From: Inquilinus ginsengisoli_B
GTDB taxonomy: Bacteria; Pseudomonadota; Alphaproteobacteria; DSM-16000; Inquilinaceae
Assembly (NCBI RefSeq): GCF_050434925.1
Contig: NZ_JBNDJK010000001.1
Span: 7,068,001 to 7,132,000 of the forward strand
Reading direction: 5' to 3'
DNA: 64,000 nt
Part shown: piece after piece, positions 1 to 7,487 of the stretch
Numbering within the stretch: the stretch's first letter is position 1
Layout: the number at the start of each line of letters is the position of its first letter
Notes under the pieces: generated by a model
What the model saw: only the letters and a program-made list of their open reading frames with translations
The model's database searches: none
What the model was told of the DNA's origin: nothing
Program-made: the position numbers and the translations under genes

Positions 1-1343
1 GCGTTGCCATGGGCGTCGGGCACGCCGGTCTGCCAGGCCTGCATCGCGGTCTGGAATTCGCGGCCGCGCACCCGGCTGAACAGCTGGGCGTTGGCCATCC
101 GCTCCAGCGTCAGCTCCACGCCGACCTTGGCGGCATTCTGCTGCACGCTCTGCGCGATCGGGCCGGAATGCGGCAGGGTGCCGATGAAGACGGTGGCCTT
201 GAAGCCGTTGGGATAGCCGGCCTCGGCCAGCAGCGCCTTGGCCTTGTCGAGGTCGAGCGAGAAAGGCTGCCCCTCCTTCTCGTCCAGCGCGCCGACCGCG
301 CCGATCTGGACGAAGCTGGCCCGCGGCACGCCGGTGTAGGTCATCACCGTCTTGCCGAGGCCCTCATAGTCGATCAGGTAGCGCATCGCCAGGCGGACCT
401 TCTCGTTCGAGAAGATCGGGTCGGCGTTGTTGAAGGTCCAGAAGAACAGCTGCGGCTTCAGCACCCGGACGATCGACACGTCCGGCGAGCTCTCCAGGTC
501 CTTCATGTCCTCCGGCGTCAGGTCGCGGGCGACATCGACATCGCCCTGGGTCAGCAGCAGGCGCTGCGTTCCCGCCTCGGCGACATGACGGATCAGCACG
601 CGCTTCAGCGCCGGCGGCTCGCCCCAGTATTTGTCGTTCGCCTGCAGCACCACAGCCTCGCCGGCATTCCACTGCGCCAGCCGGTAGGGCCCGACGCATT
701 CGGTGTGGGTCGCGAGATACTTGTTGCCGAGGTCGCCGTTCACCTCATTGGCCAGGATGATCTGCCTGTCCATGGTGGCGGAGACTCGGTTCGCGGCGAT
801 CGCCTGCAGCACCAGGTTGGTCGGGTAGGGCTTGTCCAGCTTCATGACAAGCGTGGCGTCGTCGGGCGCGGTGATCTGCGTCTCGACCTTGTCCTTGGTG
901 AAGCCGTATTCGGTCAGAGTCGCCGCATTGCCGAAGCCGAGCTTGACCACGCGCTGCATCGACCAGGCGGTCTCGGCCGCGGTGGCCGGGTTGCCGGAGG
1001 GGAAGGTCGCGCCCTTGCGCAGATGGAAGGTGATCTGCAGCCGGTCGTCCGACACGTCCCAGCTCTCGGCGAAGAGCGGAATCACCTTGGTCTCGTCCGC
1101 CGGATCGAAATCGACCAGGGAATCACAGGTGTTCTGCACGATCTCATTGGTCACCACCTCGCCGATCTGGGCCGGGTCGAAGGTGCTGATGGCGTCGATG
1201 TTCCAGGCCATCACCAGCGCGTTCGACGGCGTGGCCGCCCCGGCGGCGACGGGCGCTGCGAGGATGGCGGCGCCGCAGACCGCGCCGAGGGCGCGGCGGA
1301 ACGGACGGGATCCGGGCGGCGCCGGGATCGGACGGGCGAACAT
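1..1343 (-). CDS. Peptide/oligopeptide ABC transporter solute-binding protein (family 5), 3' end outside window
   Basis: Reading the minus strand from an ATG at 1343 gives an open frame that runs off the left edge. The first ~35 residues form an Arg-rich then Ala-rich signal peptide ending near AAGAATPS. The mature part matches the DppA/OppA-type SBP family: NIDAISTFDPAQ near the N-terminus, ESWDVSDD, GPYRLAQW and LLLTQGDVDVARDL. It should bind peptides or similar solutes in the periplasm for an ABC importer. The permease and ATPase genes would lie left of the window. It follows an M20 hydrolase and an S9 peptidase on the same strand, which fits uptake and degradation of peptides or acylated amino acids. 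It is a clear paralogue of the binding protein at 43128-44711. Confidence 0.9.
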   Translation of the reverse strand, partial: MFARPIPAPPGSRPFRRALGAVCGAAILAAPVAAGAATPSNALVMAWNIDAISTFDPAQIGEVVTNEIVQNTCDSLVDFDPADETKVIPLFAESWDVSDDRLQITFHLRKGATFPSGNPATAAETAWSMQRVVKLGFGNAATLTEYGFTKDKVETQITAPDDATLVMKLDKPYPTNLVLQAIAANRVSATMDRQIILANEVNGDLGNKYLATHTECVGPYRLAQWNAGEAVVLQANDKYWGEPPALKRVLIRHVAEAGTQRLLLTQGDVDVARDLTPEDMKDLESSPDVSIVRVLKPQLFFWTFNNADPIFSNEKVRLAMRYLIDYEGLGKTVMTYTGVPRASFVQIGAVGALDEKEGQPFSLDLDKAKALLAEAGYPNGFKATVFIGTLPHSGPIAQSVQQNAAKVGVELTLERMANAQLFSRVRGREFQTAMQAWQTGVPDAHGN

Positions 1344-1446
1344 GGATCGAGCCTCCGTGCTTGTTCTGTTTGGTGTTGTCCGGCGTCCTCCGCGACCTTC
1401 GTCCGGGTGCCGGCCTCGTTCTCCGGGCCGGCTTCGTCCCGCGGGA

Positions 1447-2874
1447 TCAGGCTGCCTTCGGCCGCGGCTGCAGCGGCGGCTGCACCTCCGCCGGGATCGG
1501 GCAGACATAGGGCGTGGCCGCCGTCCGTTCCTGGTGGTCCTGCTTGGCCCGCTTCATCAGCAGCTCGTCGCTCATCACGTCCAGCGCCGTGCCGGCCATG
1601 ACCTTGGCGGCATGGATCATGCCCTTATGCGCGGCCGGCGCCATGCCCTGGGCGGTGATCTGCCAGGAATGGCCCGGCGTGCCGATGGCATGGGTGGCGA
1701 CCCGCGCCTGCACCGTCGGCACCACCCAGCTGACATCGGCGACATCGGTCGACCCGATCATCGGCTCGCCCCGGGAATCCTTCGGCACGATGAAGTCGCA
1801 GAGCGGCAGGTCCTTGCGCGGCGGCACGCCGACGCGGCGATAGTCGGTGAGGATGTCCTCCTCGCTCAGCGTCGCCTGGATCTGGGCGGCGTAGTCGCGA
1901 TCCGCCGTATCGAACGGCACCGGGCCGAGGCGCAGCAGGTGCTGGTGCATGGCCTCCTCCAGCGGCGTGTTGCCGAGCATGTTGGAGACGGCGCTCATGA
2001 TCGAGATCGCGACCGAGGTCTCGGTCATCATCGCGGCGCCGTGGGCGATCTTCTTCACCCGCTCGTTCAGCGCCAGCATGCCGGCCAGGTCGCGCGCCCG
2101 GATGGCGTAGCGCACCTTGGCCGAGGCCTGCACCACATTGGGCGCGATGCCGCCGGAATCGATCATGGCGTAGTGGATGCGGGCGTCGGACGGCATGTGC
2201 TCGCGCATGTAGTTGACGCCGACATTCATCAGCTCGACCGCATCCAGCGCGCTGCGGCCGAGATGCGGCGCCGCGGCGGCGTGCGAGGCGCGGCCGGTGA
2301 AGTGGAAGTCCATCCGGGTGTTGGCCAGCGACAGCGCCTCGTCGACCCGGGTCAGCGACGCCGGGTGCCAGGTGATGGCGATGTCGACATCCTCGAAGGC
2401 GCCGGCGCGCACCATGAAGGCCTTGGCCGCCCCGCCCTCCTCCGCCGGACAGCCATAGTAGCGCACCCGCCCCGGCCGGCCGGTGGCGGCCAGGAAGTCC
2501 TTGACCGCGGTGGCGGCCAGCAGGGCGGCGGAGCCGAGCATGTTGTGGCCGCAGCCATGGCCGTAGCCGTTGCCGGGGATCGGCCTGGGCTCGGCGATGT
2601 TGGCCTCCTGGCTCAGCCCCGGCAGGGCGTCGTATTCACCGAGGATGGCGATCACCGGCCCGCCCCGGCCCGCCTCGCCCATCACCGCGGTCGGGATGCC
2701 GGCGAGACTCTCGGTCACCTTGAAGCCCTCGGCCTGCAGCATCGCCGTGTGCTCGGCGACCGAGCGGTACTCGGTGTAGGCGATCTCGGGCATGCCCCAG
2801 ATCCGGTCGCTCAGCGCCACGAACTCCGTCCGCTTGGCGTCGACCAGCTGCCAGATCTTGTCGGAATTCTGCAT
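1447..2874 (-). CDS. M20 family amidohydrolase, AbgB-like
   Basis: The 475-residue protein belongs to the M20 metallopeptidase/amidohydrolase family, closest in layout to AbgB, the p-aminobenzoyl-glutamate hydrolase subunit. Visible metal-site signatures are GHGCGHNMLG and GCPAEEGG, followed by an insert dimerisation domain (FTGRASHAAAAPHLGRSALDAV). There is no signal peptide, so it should act in the cytoplasm and release an acyl or aryl group from an amino acid. It lies 15 nt downstream of the S9 peptidase and upstream of a peptide-binding protein on the same strand, which suggests one operon. The exact substrate cannot be read from the sequence; an indole-acetyl-amino-acid or folate-fragment hydrolase is equally possible. 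Confidence 0.88.
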   Translation of the reverse strand: MQNSDKIWQLVDAKRTEFVALSDRIWGMPEIAYTEYRSVAEHTAMLQAEGFKVTESLAGIPTAVMGEAGRGGPVIAILGEYDALPGLSQEANIAEPRPIPGNGYGHGCGHNMLGSAALLAATAVKDFLAATGRPGRVRYYGCPAEEGGAAKAFMVRAGAFEDVDIAITWHPASLTRVDEALSLANTRMDFHFTGRASHAAAAPHLGRSALDAVELMNVGVNYMREHMPSDARIHYAMIDSGGIAPNVVQASAKVRYAIRARDLAGMLALNERVKKIAHGAAMMTETSVAISIMSAVSNMLGNTPLEEAMHQHLLRLGPVPFDTADRDYAAQIQATLSEEDILTDYRRVGVPPRKDLPLCDFIVPKDSRGEPMIGSTDVADVSWVVPTVQARVATHAIGTPGHSWQITAQGMAPAAHKGMIHAAKVMAGTALDVMSDELLMKRAKQDHQERTAATPYVCPIPAEVQPPLQPRPKAA

Positions 2875-2889
2875 GGTTCTCGCTTTCGA

Positions 2890-4707
2890 TCAGAGATGGC
2901 GGTCGAGGAAGGCGGCGACGGCGCCGAAGACGTCGTGCCGGTTCTCCCGCCGCGCGAAGCCGTGCCCTTCATGGGGCACGCGGATGTAGTCGACCGGGCG
3001 GCCGAGGCCGCGCAGCCCGGAATGGATCATCTCGCTCTCGCCCGGCGGCACGCGCGGGTCGTCGAGGCCCTGGGCCATCAGCAGCGGCACGCGGATTCGG
3101 TCCAGCTTGTGGATCGGCGAGATGCGCTCCAGCAGGTCCTTGTCGGCGACCGGGTCGCCGTACTCCGCCGCCCGCAGGCGCCGGCGCCAGGGCCCGGTGG
3201 TCTGCAGCAGGGTGTGGAAGTTGGCGATGCCGTAGAACTCGATGCCGAGGCGCCAGAGCTCCGGATACTCGGTCAGCGCCGCCAGCACCATGAAGCCGCC
3301 ATAGGACCGCCCGAAGACGCCGATCCGCGCCTCGTCGACATCGTCCCGCGCGCCCAGCGCCAGCCGCACGGCCCGGAGGTCGGCGACGCTGTCCATGCGC
3401 AGCCCGGCATCGTCGGCCTGGTGGTAGGGCCGGCCATAGCCGGTGCTGCCGCGGACATTCGGCGCCACGACCATGATGCCGCGCGCCAGCATGTACTGGA
3501 TGTCGGCGCGGAAGGTCGGGGTCCACTGCGCCTCCGGCCCGCCATGGACGATGATCATCGCCGGGAAGCCGCCCGCCGGCGCCTCGCCCCGCGGCCGATA
3601 CAGGAAGAACGGCACCTCCAGCCCGTCGAAGCTGACGATGCGCTGCACCTCCGGCTCGACGAAGCCGCCGATCAGGCCGCTCGTCGGGGCGTCGGTCACC
3701 CGGCTCGCGGTGCCGGCGGCGATGTCGTGCTGCCAGATGCCGGGCGGGGTCGCCGCGCCTTCCAGCGGAAAGACCAGGCCGGTGCCGTCGGGTCGCCAGG
3801 AGACGGAGCCGATCACGCCGGGCGGCAGCCCCGCCACCGCCGTCTCCGCGCCGCTGGCGAGGTCGCGAACCAGGAGAAGGGTCCAACCCTCCTCATTCAC
3901 CACATAGGCCAGCCGGCCCTGGTCGGGCGACAGCGCCATGGCGTCGATGTCCTGCCCCTCGGGCGCCACCACCCATTCCAGGCTGCGGTCGGCGAAGGAC
4001 AGGAAGGCAATGCCCTGGAAGTCCCGCCCCTGGTCGGTCAGCAGATACAGGCCGCTGCCGTCCTTCCGGGTCTTGGCGGCGACATAGCGCGCCTTCCCGT
4101 CATGCGGCAGGAGCCGCTCATAGGCGCCGGTCGCGAGGTCCAGCCGGAACAGATCCTGGTCCATCGTCGCCCGGGTGGAATCGCGCACCAGCAGCGCCTG
4201 GCCGTCCGGGAAGAAGGCCATGACCTCGCGGAACAGCTCGCCCTGATAGACGCAGCGCGCCTGCCGCGTGGCGACCTCCATCACATGGATGTCCATGTGG
4301 AAGCGGTCGCGGGCGTTCGAGGCATAGGCGATCCGCGTCCCGTCCGGCGACCAGGCGCCCCAGACATGGACCACGGTCGGGTCGTCGGTCAGCGCCACCG
4401 GCGTGCCGTCGGCGCCCGGAAGCAGCCAGATCTGGTGCCGCTCGTCGCCGCCGCAATCCAGGGTGAAGACCAGGTCCCGGCTCTTCGGGCTGAAGGCCAA
4501 GGCGCCGACCGGTTCCGGCGTCTCCGCCACGCGCCAGGCGGCCCCGCCCGCGGCCGGCTGCAGCCAGATCTGGGGAAAGCCGGTCCGGTCGCCGAGGAAG
4601 GCCAGCAGCCCGCCATCGGGCGACAGCGCCGGGCTCTTGGCGCCGGGAATGTCGAGATAGGGGCGGATCGTCGCCGAATCCGCCGGAATGGCGCCGTCGT
4701 CAGACAC
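2890..4707 (-). CDS. S9 family serine peptidase (prolyl oligopeptidase/acylaminoacyl peptidase type)
   Basis: The 605-residue protein has an N-terminal beta-propeller of PD40-like repeats (SPDGGLLAF, SPDGTRIAYAS, SPDQGRLAY) and a C-terminal alpha/beta-hydrolase domain. The nucleophile elbow is GRSYGG with Ser468. The acid lies in GLDDPRVP and the catalytic histidine in HEGHGF, so the triad looks complete. No signal peptide is seen. The start is a GTG at 4707 with a purine-rich AGGGGG upstream; a 7-bp hairpin lies at 4730-4748 in the leader. It would trim short peptides or acyl-peptides. It heads a minus-strand group with the M20 hydrolase and the peptide-binding protein. Confidence 0.9.
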   Translation of the reverse strand: MSDDGAIPADSATIRPYLDIPGAKSPALSPDGGLLAFLGDRTGFPQIWLQPAAGGAAWRVAETPEPVGALAFSPKSRDLVFTLDCGGDERHQIWLLPGADGTPVALTDDPTVVHVWGAWSPDGTRIAYASNARDRFHMDIHVMEVATRQARCVYQGELFREVMAFFPDGQALLVRDSTRATMDQDLFRLDLATGAYERLLPHDGKARYVAAKTRKDGSGLYLLTDQGRDFQGIAFLSFADRSLEWVVAPEGQDIDAMALSPDQGRLAYVVNEEGWTLLLVRDLASGAETAVAGLPPGVIGSVSWRPDGTGLVFPLEGAATPPGIWQHDIAAGTASRVTDAPTSGLIGGFVEPEVQRIVSFDGLEVPFFLYRPRGEAPAGGFPAMIIVHGGPEAQWTPTFRADIQYMLARGIMVVAPNVRGSTGYGRPYHQADDAGLRMDSVADLRAVRLALGARDDVDEARIGVFGRSYGGFMVLAALTEYPELWRLGIEFYGIANFHTLLQTTGPWRRRLRAAEYGDPVADKDLLERISPIHKLDRIRVPLLMAQGLDDPRVPPGESEMIHSGLRGLGRPVDYIRVPHEGHGFARRENRHDVFGAVAAFLDRHL

Positions 4708-4729
4708 GTGACTGCCCCCTGCCCGAGCC

Positions 4730-4748
4730 GCCGGCCTTCGCGGCCGGC
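4730..4748 (-). promoter_or_regulatory. Small GC-rich hairpin in the leader of the S9 peptidase gene
   Basis: GCCGGCC and GGCCGGC form 7-bp arms around a 5-nt loop, 22 nt upstream of the GTG start. The preceding stretch 4749-4872 is visibly AT-richer than its surroundings and probably holds the promoter. The hairpin could also be a weak terminator for selD, since no T-run follows. Confidence 0.4.
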
Positions 4749-4872
4749 CCTGCGCCCATCAAATGGGCACGCTCAAATTATGGTCATGATGTCGTCCAGC
4801 AGAGGGGACCGGCCAATTCATAATTTTCCTTGGTCTATTCCGCTTCGGTATAAATTCTCACGGCGTGAAGCC

Positions 4873-5949
4873 TCACGCCTCGATGCGGATGCCGGCCGGG
4901 CCGGCCTCGACCGTGCCGATGCGGCGGGCGGCCGGATGGCCGGCGGCGATGATGCGGGCGAGCAACTCGTCCGCCTTATCGGCGGCGCAGGCGACCAGCA
5001 GCCCGCCCGAGGTCTGCGGATCGGTCAGCAGGTGGCGGCGCCACTCCGGAAGGTCAGGCGGCAGCGTCACCTCCGCCCCGTAGCTGGCCCAGTTGCGATG
5101 CGAGGCGCCGGTGACGAAACCGTCCTGCGCCAGCACCTCGGCCTGGGCGAACAGGGCCGGTCCGTCCTGCCGGATCGCCAGCGTGACGCCGGCGCCGCGC
5201 GCCATCTCCAGCGCATGGCCGAGCAGGCCGAAGCCGGTGACGTCGGTGACGGCGTGCACCGCTGCCTCCCGTCCCAGCGTGGCGCCGATGCGGTTGAGCT
5301 GGGTGGTGCTGGCGATCAGCTCGGCATAGCCCTCGGCCGACAGCACCTCCTTCTTGAAGGCGGCGGAATAGATGCCGACGCCGAGCGCCTTGGTCAGGAT
5401 CAGCGCGTCGCCGGGCCGGGCGCCGGAGTTGCGGCGCAGCTCCGACGGCCGGCAGGTGCCGATCACGGCCAGGCCGTAGATCGGCTCCGGCGCATCGATC
5501 GAATGGCCGCCGGCGACCGGGATGCCGGCCTCGGCGCAGGTCGAGGCGCCGCCGGCCAGGATCTCGCGCACCGTCTCCGCCGGCAGCTTGCCCAGCGGCA
5601 TGCCGAGGATGGCCAGCGCGAAGATCGGCTGGCCGCCCATGGCGTAGACGTCGGAGATGGCGTTGGTGGCGGCGATCCGCCCGAAATCGCGCGGGTCGTC
5701 GACCACCGGCATGAAGAAGTCGGTGGTGGCGATGACGCAGCGCTCGTCGTCGAGCTGCCAGACCGCGGCGTCGTCGCCGGTCTCGGTGCCGACCAGCAGC
5801 TGGCGGAACGGCGCCGCTTCCGGCTGGCCGGCCAGCAGCTGCTGCAGCACGGCGGGCGCCAGCTTGCAGCCGCAGCCGCCGCCATGCGCCAGGCTGGTCA
5901 GACGGATCGGGCCAGGGGCGTTGTCGCTGTCTCGGGGTGCCAGGACCAT
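4873..5949 (-). CDS. selD: Selenide, water dikinase (selenophosphate synthetase)
   Basis: SelD converts selenide and ATP to selenophosphate, the selenium donor for selenocysteine synthesis. The 358-residue protein has the N-terminal glycine-rich catalytic segment HGGGCGCK, with Cys26 in the position of the essential cysteine of E. coli SelD followed by the conserved Lys29. It also has the ATP-binding stretches TTDFFMPVVDDPRDFGRIAA and NAISDVYAMGGQPIFALAI typical of the family. The catalytic residue is Cys here, not Sec. It lies 16 nt downstream of a transglutaminase-like gene on minus, divergent from the formate dehydrogenase/sel operon that uses its product. Length matches the family. Confidence 0.97.
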   Translation of the reverse strand: MVLAPRDSDNAPGPIRLTSLAHGGGCGCKLAPAVLQQLLAGQPEAAPFRQLLVGTETGDDAAVWQLDDERCVIATTDFFMPVVDDPRDFGRIAATNAISDVYAMGGQPIFALAILGMPLGKLPAETVREILAGGASTCAEAGIPVAGGHSIDAPEPIYGLAVIGTCRPSELRRNSGARPGDALILTKALGVGIYSAAFKKEVLSAEGYAELIASTTQLNRIGATLGREAAVHAVTDVTGFGLLGHALEMARGAGVTLAIRQDGPALFAQAEVLAQDGFVTGASHRNWASYGAEVTLPPDLPEWRRHLLTDPQTSGGLLVACAADKADELLARIIAAGHPAARRIGTVEAGPAGIRIEA

Positions 5950-5965
5950 GGGGTCTTCCTTTCGA

Positions 5966-7087
5966 TCAGACCGAGATCTCGGCCGCGTCCAGGCTGTAGG
6001 CGAAGGTGTCGGCGTCGAGGCAGTCGATCCGGACGCCCGCGACCTCGGCCTGCGGATACATCAGGAAGGGCAGCGCCGGGCCGGTGCTGCCCGGCAGCGC
6101 CACGTCATGGGCGTCATTGTAGGCAATCCAGTTGCCTTCCCAGGAGCCGAACAGCCTGCCCCGGGCCGCCGCGACCTTGGGGTCGTCGAGGGCGAGCCCG
6201 CCCGGCGGCTCCTCCAGCGCCACCTTGCGCACATCGGCGGGATCGACCGGGACCCAGCCGAAGCCGTCCAGATGCACCTCGGCCCGGCAATGCTGCGCCT
6301 TGGTGACCGCCGGGCTGTTGGCGCCAAGGCTCTTGTAGCCGAAGCGGGAGGCCGCGACGCGGATGCCGTACACGTCCCGCGCGGGAATGCCGGAGGCGCG
6401 CGCCAGGCCGACATAGAGGGCGTTGAGATCGGCGCATTTGCCGCCGAGATAACCGGTCTGCAGCATCGTGGCGATGTCGCCGAGGCCGCAGCCGCGGACG
6501 GCCGCGTCGCGGAAGGTGTTCTGCACCACCCAGTCATAGATCGCGCGCGCCTTGGCGAGATCGCCGTCGGCGCCGGCGGTGATCCGATCCGCCGTCTCCT
6601 TGACGATGCCGTCGGTCGGGATCAGCGGCGTGGGCCGGAGATACAGTTGCCGCTGCGCATCGGTCAGCGGCTGCGCCGCCCCAGGCCCCGCCAACGCCAC
6701 CGCGCGGTCGCGCAGCGCGGCGGAGCTGATCACCTCCGCCTTGGGCGCCGCCTCGTCGTCGGCCCAGACCAGATGCAGCATGGCGGCGCCGTAGGCCGCG
6801 TCGCGCTCGACCGTGGCCGACGCCGCATTGGTGGTCCAGCGGGTGTCGCCGGGACGGATCCAGACGTCCTCCTCGATCGACGGCAGCGGCACCCAGGCCT
6901 GAATCGGCCCGGCGCCGCCGGCGGGGCGCGTGGGGGCGATCCTGGTCGTCAGCGTGAACCGCCGCCAGTCGCCCGGCGACGGGGCGAAGACCGGGTCGGC
7001 CGCCAGGGCCCGCTTGGCCAAGGCGGGGGTTGCCAAGGCGGCGGACAGGGCGACGCCCGCCCGGAGGACATCACGACGGCTGCTCAT
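5966..7087 (-). CDS. TAT-exported transglutaminase-like (papain-fold) protein
   Basis: The 373-residue protein starts at an ATG at 7087, giving MSSRRDVLRAGVALSAA, a twin-arginine signal with its hydrophobic stretch. The transglutaminase core follows: Cys218 in GGKCADLNAL, His in HCRAEVHLDGFGWVPVDPAD and Asp in the same segment, so the catalytic triad is present. Family members act as cysteine proteases or amidases outside the cytoplasm; the substrate is unknown. A longer frame starts at 7306 but lacks a signal peptide, so the later start is chosen. It is the gene just upstream of selD on minus, and the pair may be co-transcribed. Why such a protein sits beside selD is not evident. Confidence 0.85.
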   Translation of the reverse strand: MSSRRDVLRAGVALSAALATPALAKRALAADPVFAPSPGDWRRFTLTTRIAPTRPAGGAGPIQAWVPLPSIEEDVWIRPGDTRWTTNAASATVERDAAYGAAMLHLVWADDEAAPKAEVISSAALRDRAVALAGPGAAQPLTDAQRQLYLRPTPLIPTDGIVKETADRITAGADGDLAKARAIYDWVVQNTFRDAAVRGCGLGDIATMLQTGYLGGKCADLNALYVGLARASGIPARDVYGIRVAASRFGYKSLGANSPAVTKAQHCRAEVHLDGFGWVPVDPADVRKVALEEPPGGLALDDPKVAAARGRLFGSWEGNWIAYNDAHDVALPGSTGPALPFLMYPQAEVAGVRIDCLDADTFAYSLDAAEISV

Positions 7088-7359
7088 GGTTTGCGCTCCT
7101 GATCTGCGCCCAGGCGCGGGCGGCCCGATACGGCCGGCTGCGGGAATTCGGGGATGACGGAAGACGGCGGCACCAGCGGCCAAACACCATCGCACCACCC
7201 TGCGGGCGGCCGGACCGGCCTGTCGGCATCGATGCAGCCCCGCGACGCGGGAGCGCTGGAGTACGCCACGGCAGCGATTAGACGGCGAAGGCGGGCCGCA
7301 GGTCAACCGGAGCCTGCCGCGCGACCCGTGGCTTTGCCCTACATGATGGGTCGCAATAA

Positions 7360-7373
7360 GCTATTGTAATAGC
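7360..7373. promoter_or_regulatory. Palindrome upstream of fdhA
   Basis: GCTATT and AATAGC are perfect 6-bp inverted arms separated by GT. It lies 114 nt before the fdhA start and may bind a dimeric regulator. Confidence 0.35.
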
Positions 7374-7412
7374 GAAGCAATACCAAGGTATAGGACGCCA
7401 ACGCCCGTTTGA

Positions 7413-7429
7413 CTTGGAACCGTTCCAAG
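7413..7429. promoter_or_regulatory. Perfect 17-nt palindrome, operator-like
   Basis: CTTGGAAC and GTTCCAAG are perfect 8-bp arms around a central C, about 20 nt upstream of the sigma-54-like element. The shape (TGGAAC...GTTCCA) resembles LacI-family operators, but no such regulator is encoded in the window. Confidence 0.55.
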
Positions 7430-7447
7430 CGTAGCATTTTCCAGGTC

Positions 7448-7463
7448 TGGCTCGTCTTTTGCG
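7448..7463 (+). promoter_or_regulatory. Sigma-54-type -24/-12 promoter element of the fdh operon
   Basis: The bases TGGCTCGTCTTTTGCG match the RpoN consensus TGGCACG-N4-TTGCW in all but two positions, with GG and GC at the required spacing. Transcription would start near 7474, leaving a leader of about 14 nt before the ATG at 7488, which is short. A chance match remains possible. Confidence 0.45.
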
Positions 7464-7487
7464 GAACCGGCTTCCAGGAGGCCCAGG

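Larger units (their letters stand above)
7088..7487. promoter_or_regulatory. Divergent intergenic region between transglutaminase/selD and the formate dehydrogenase operon
   Basis: This 400-nt stretch holds no convincing gene. Its right half is AT-richer and carries two palindromes (7360-7373 and 7413-7429), a sigma-54-like element (7448-7463) and a ribosome binding site AGGAG at 7476-7480, seven bases before the fdhA ATG. The left half, 7088-7340, is GC-rich without visible structure. Confidence 0.7.

Noticed and set aside
832..6306. A 1824-codon open frame on plus across the left part of the window
   Set aside because: It is antisense to five well-supported minus-strand genes and shows only Arg/Ala/Gly/His-rich shadow composition typical of GC-rich DNA.
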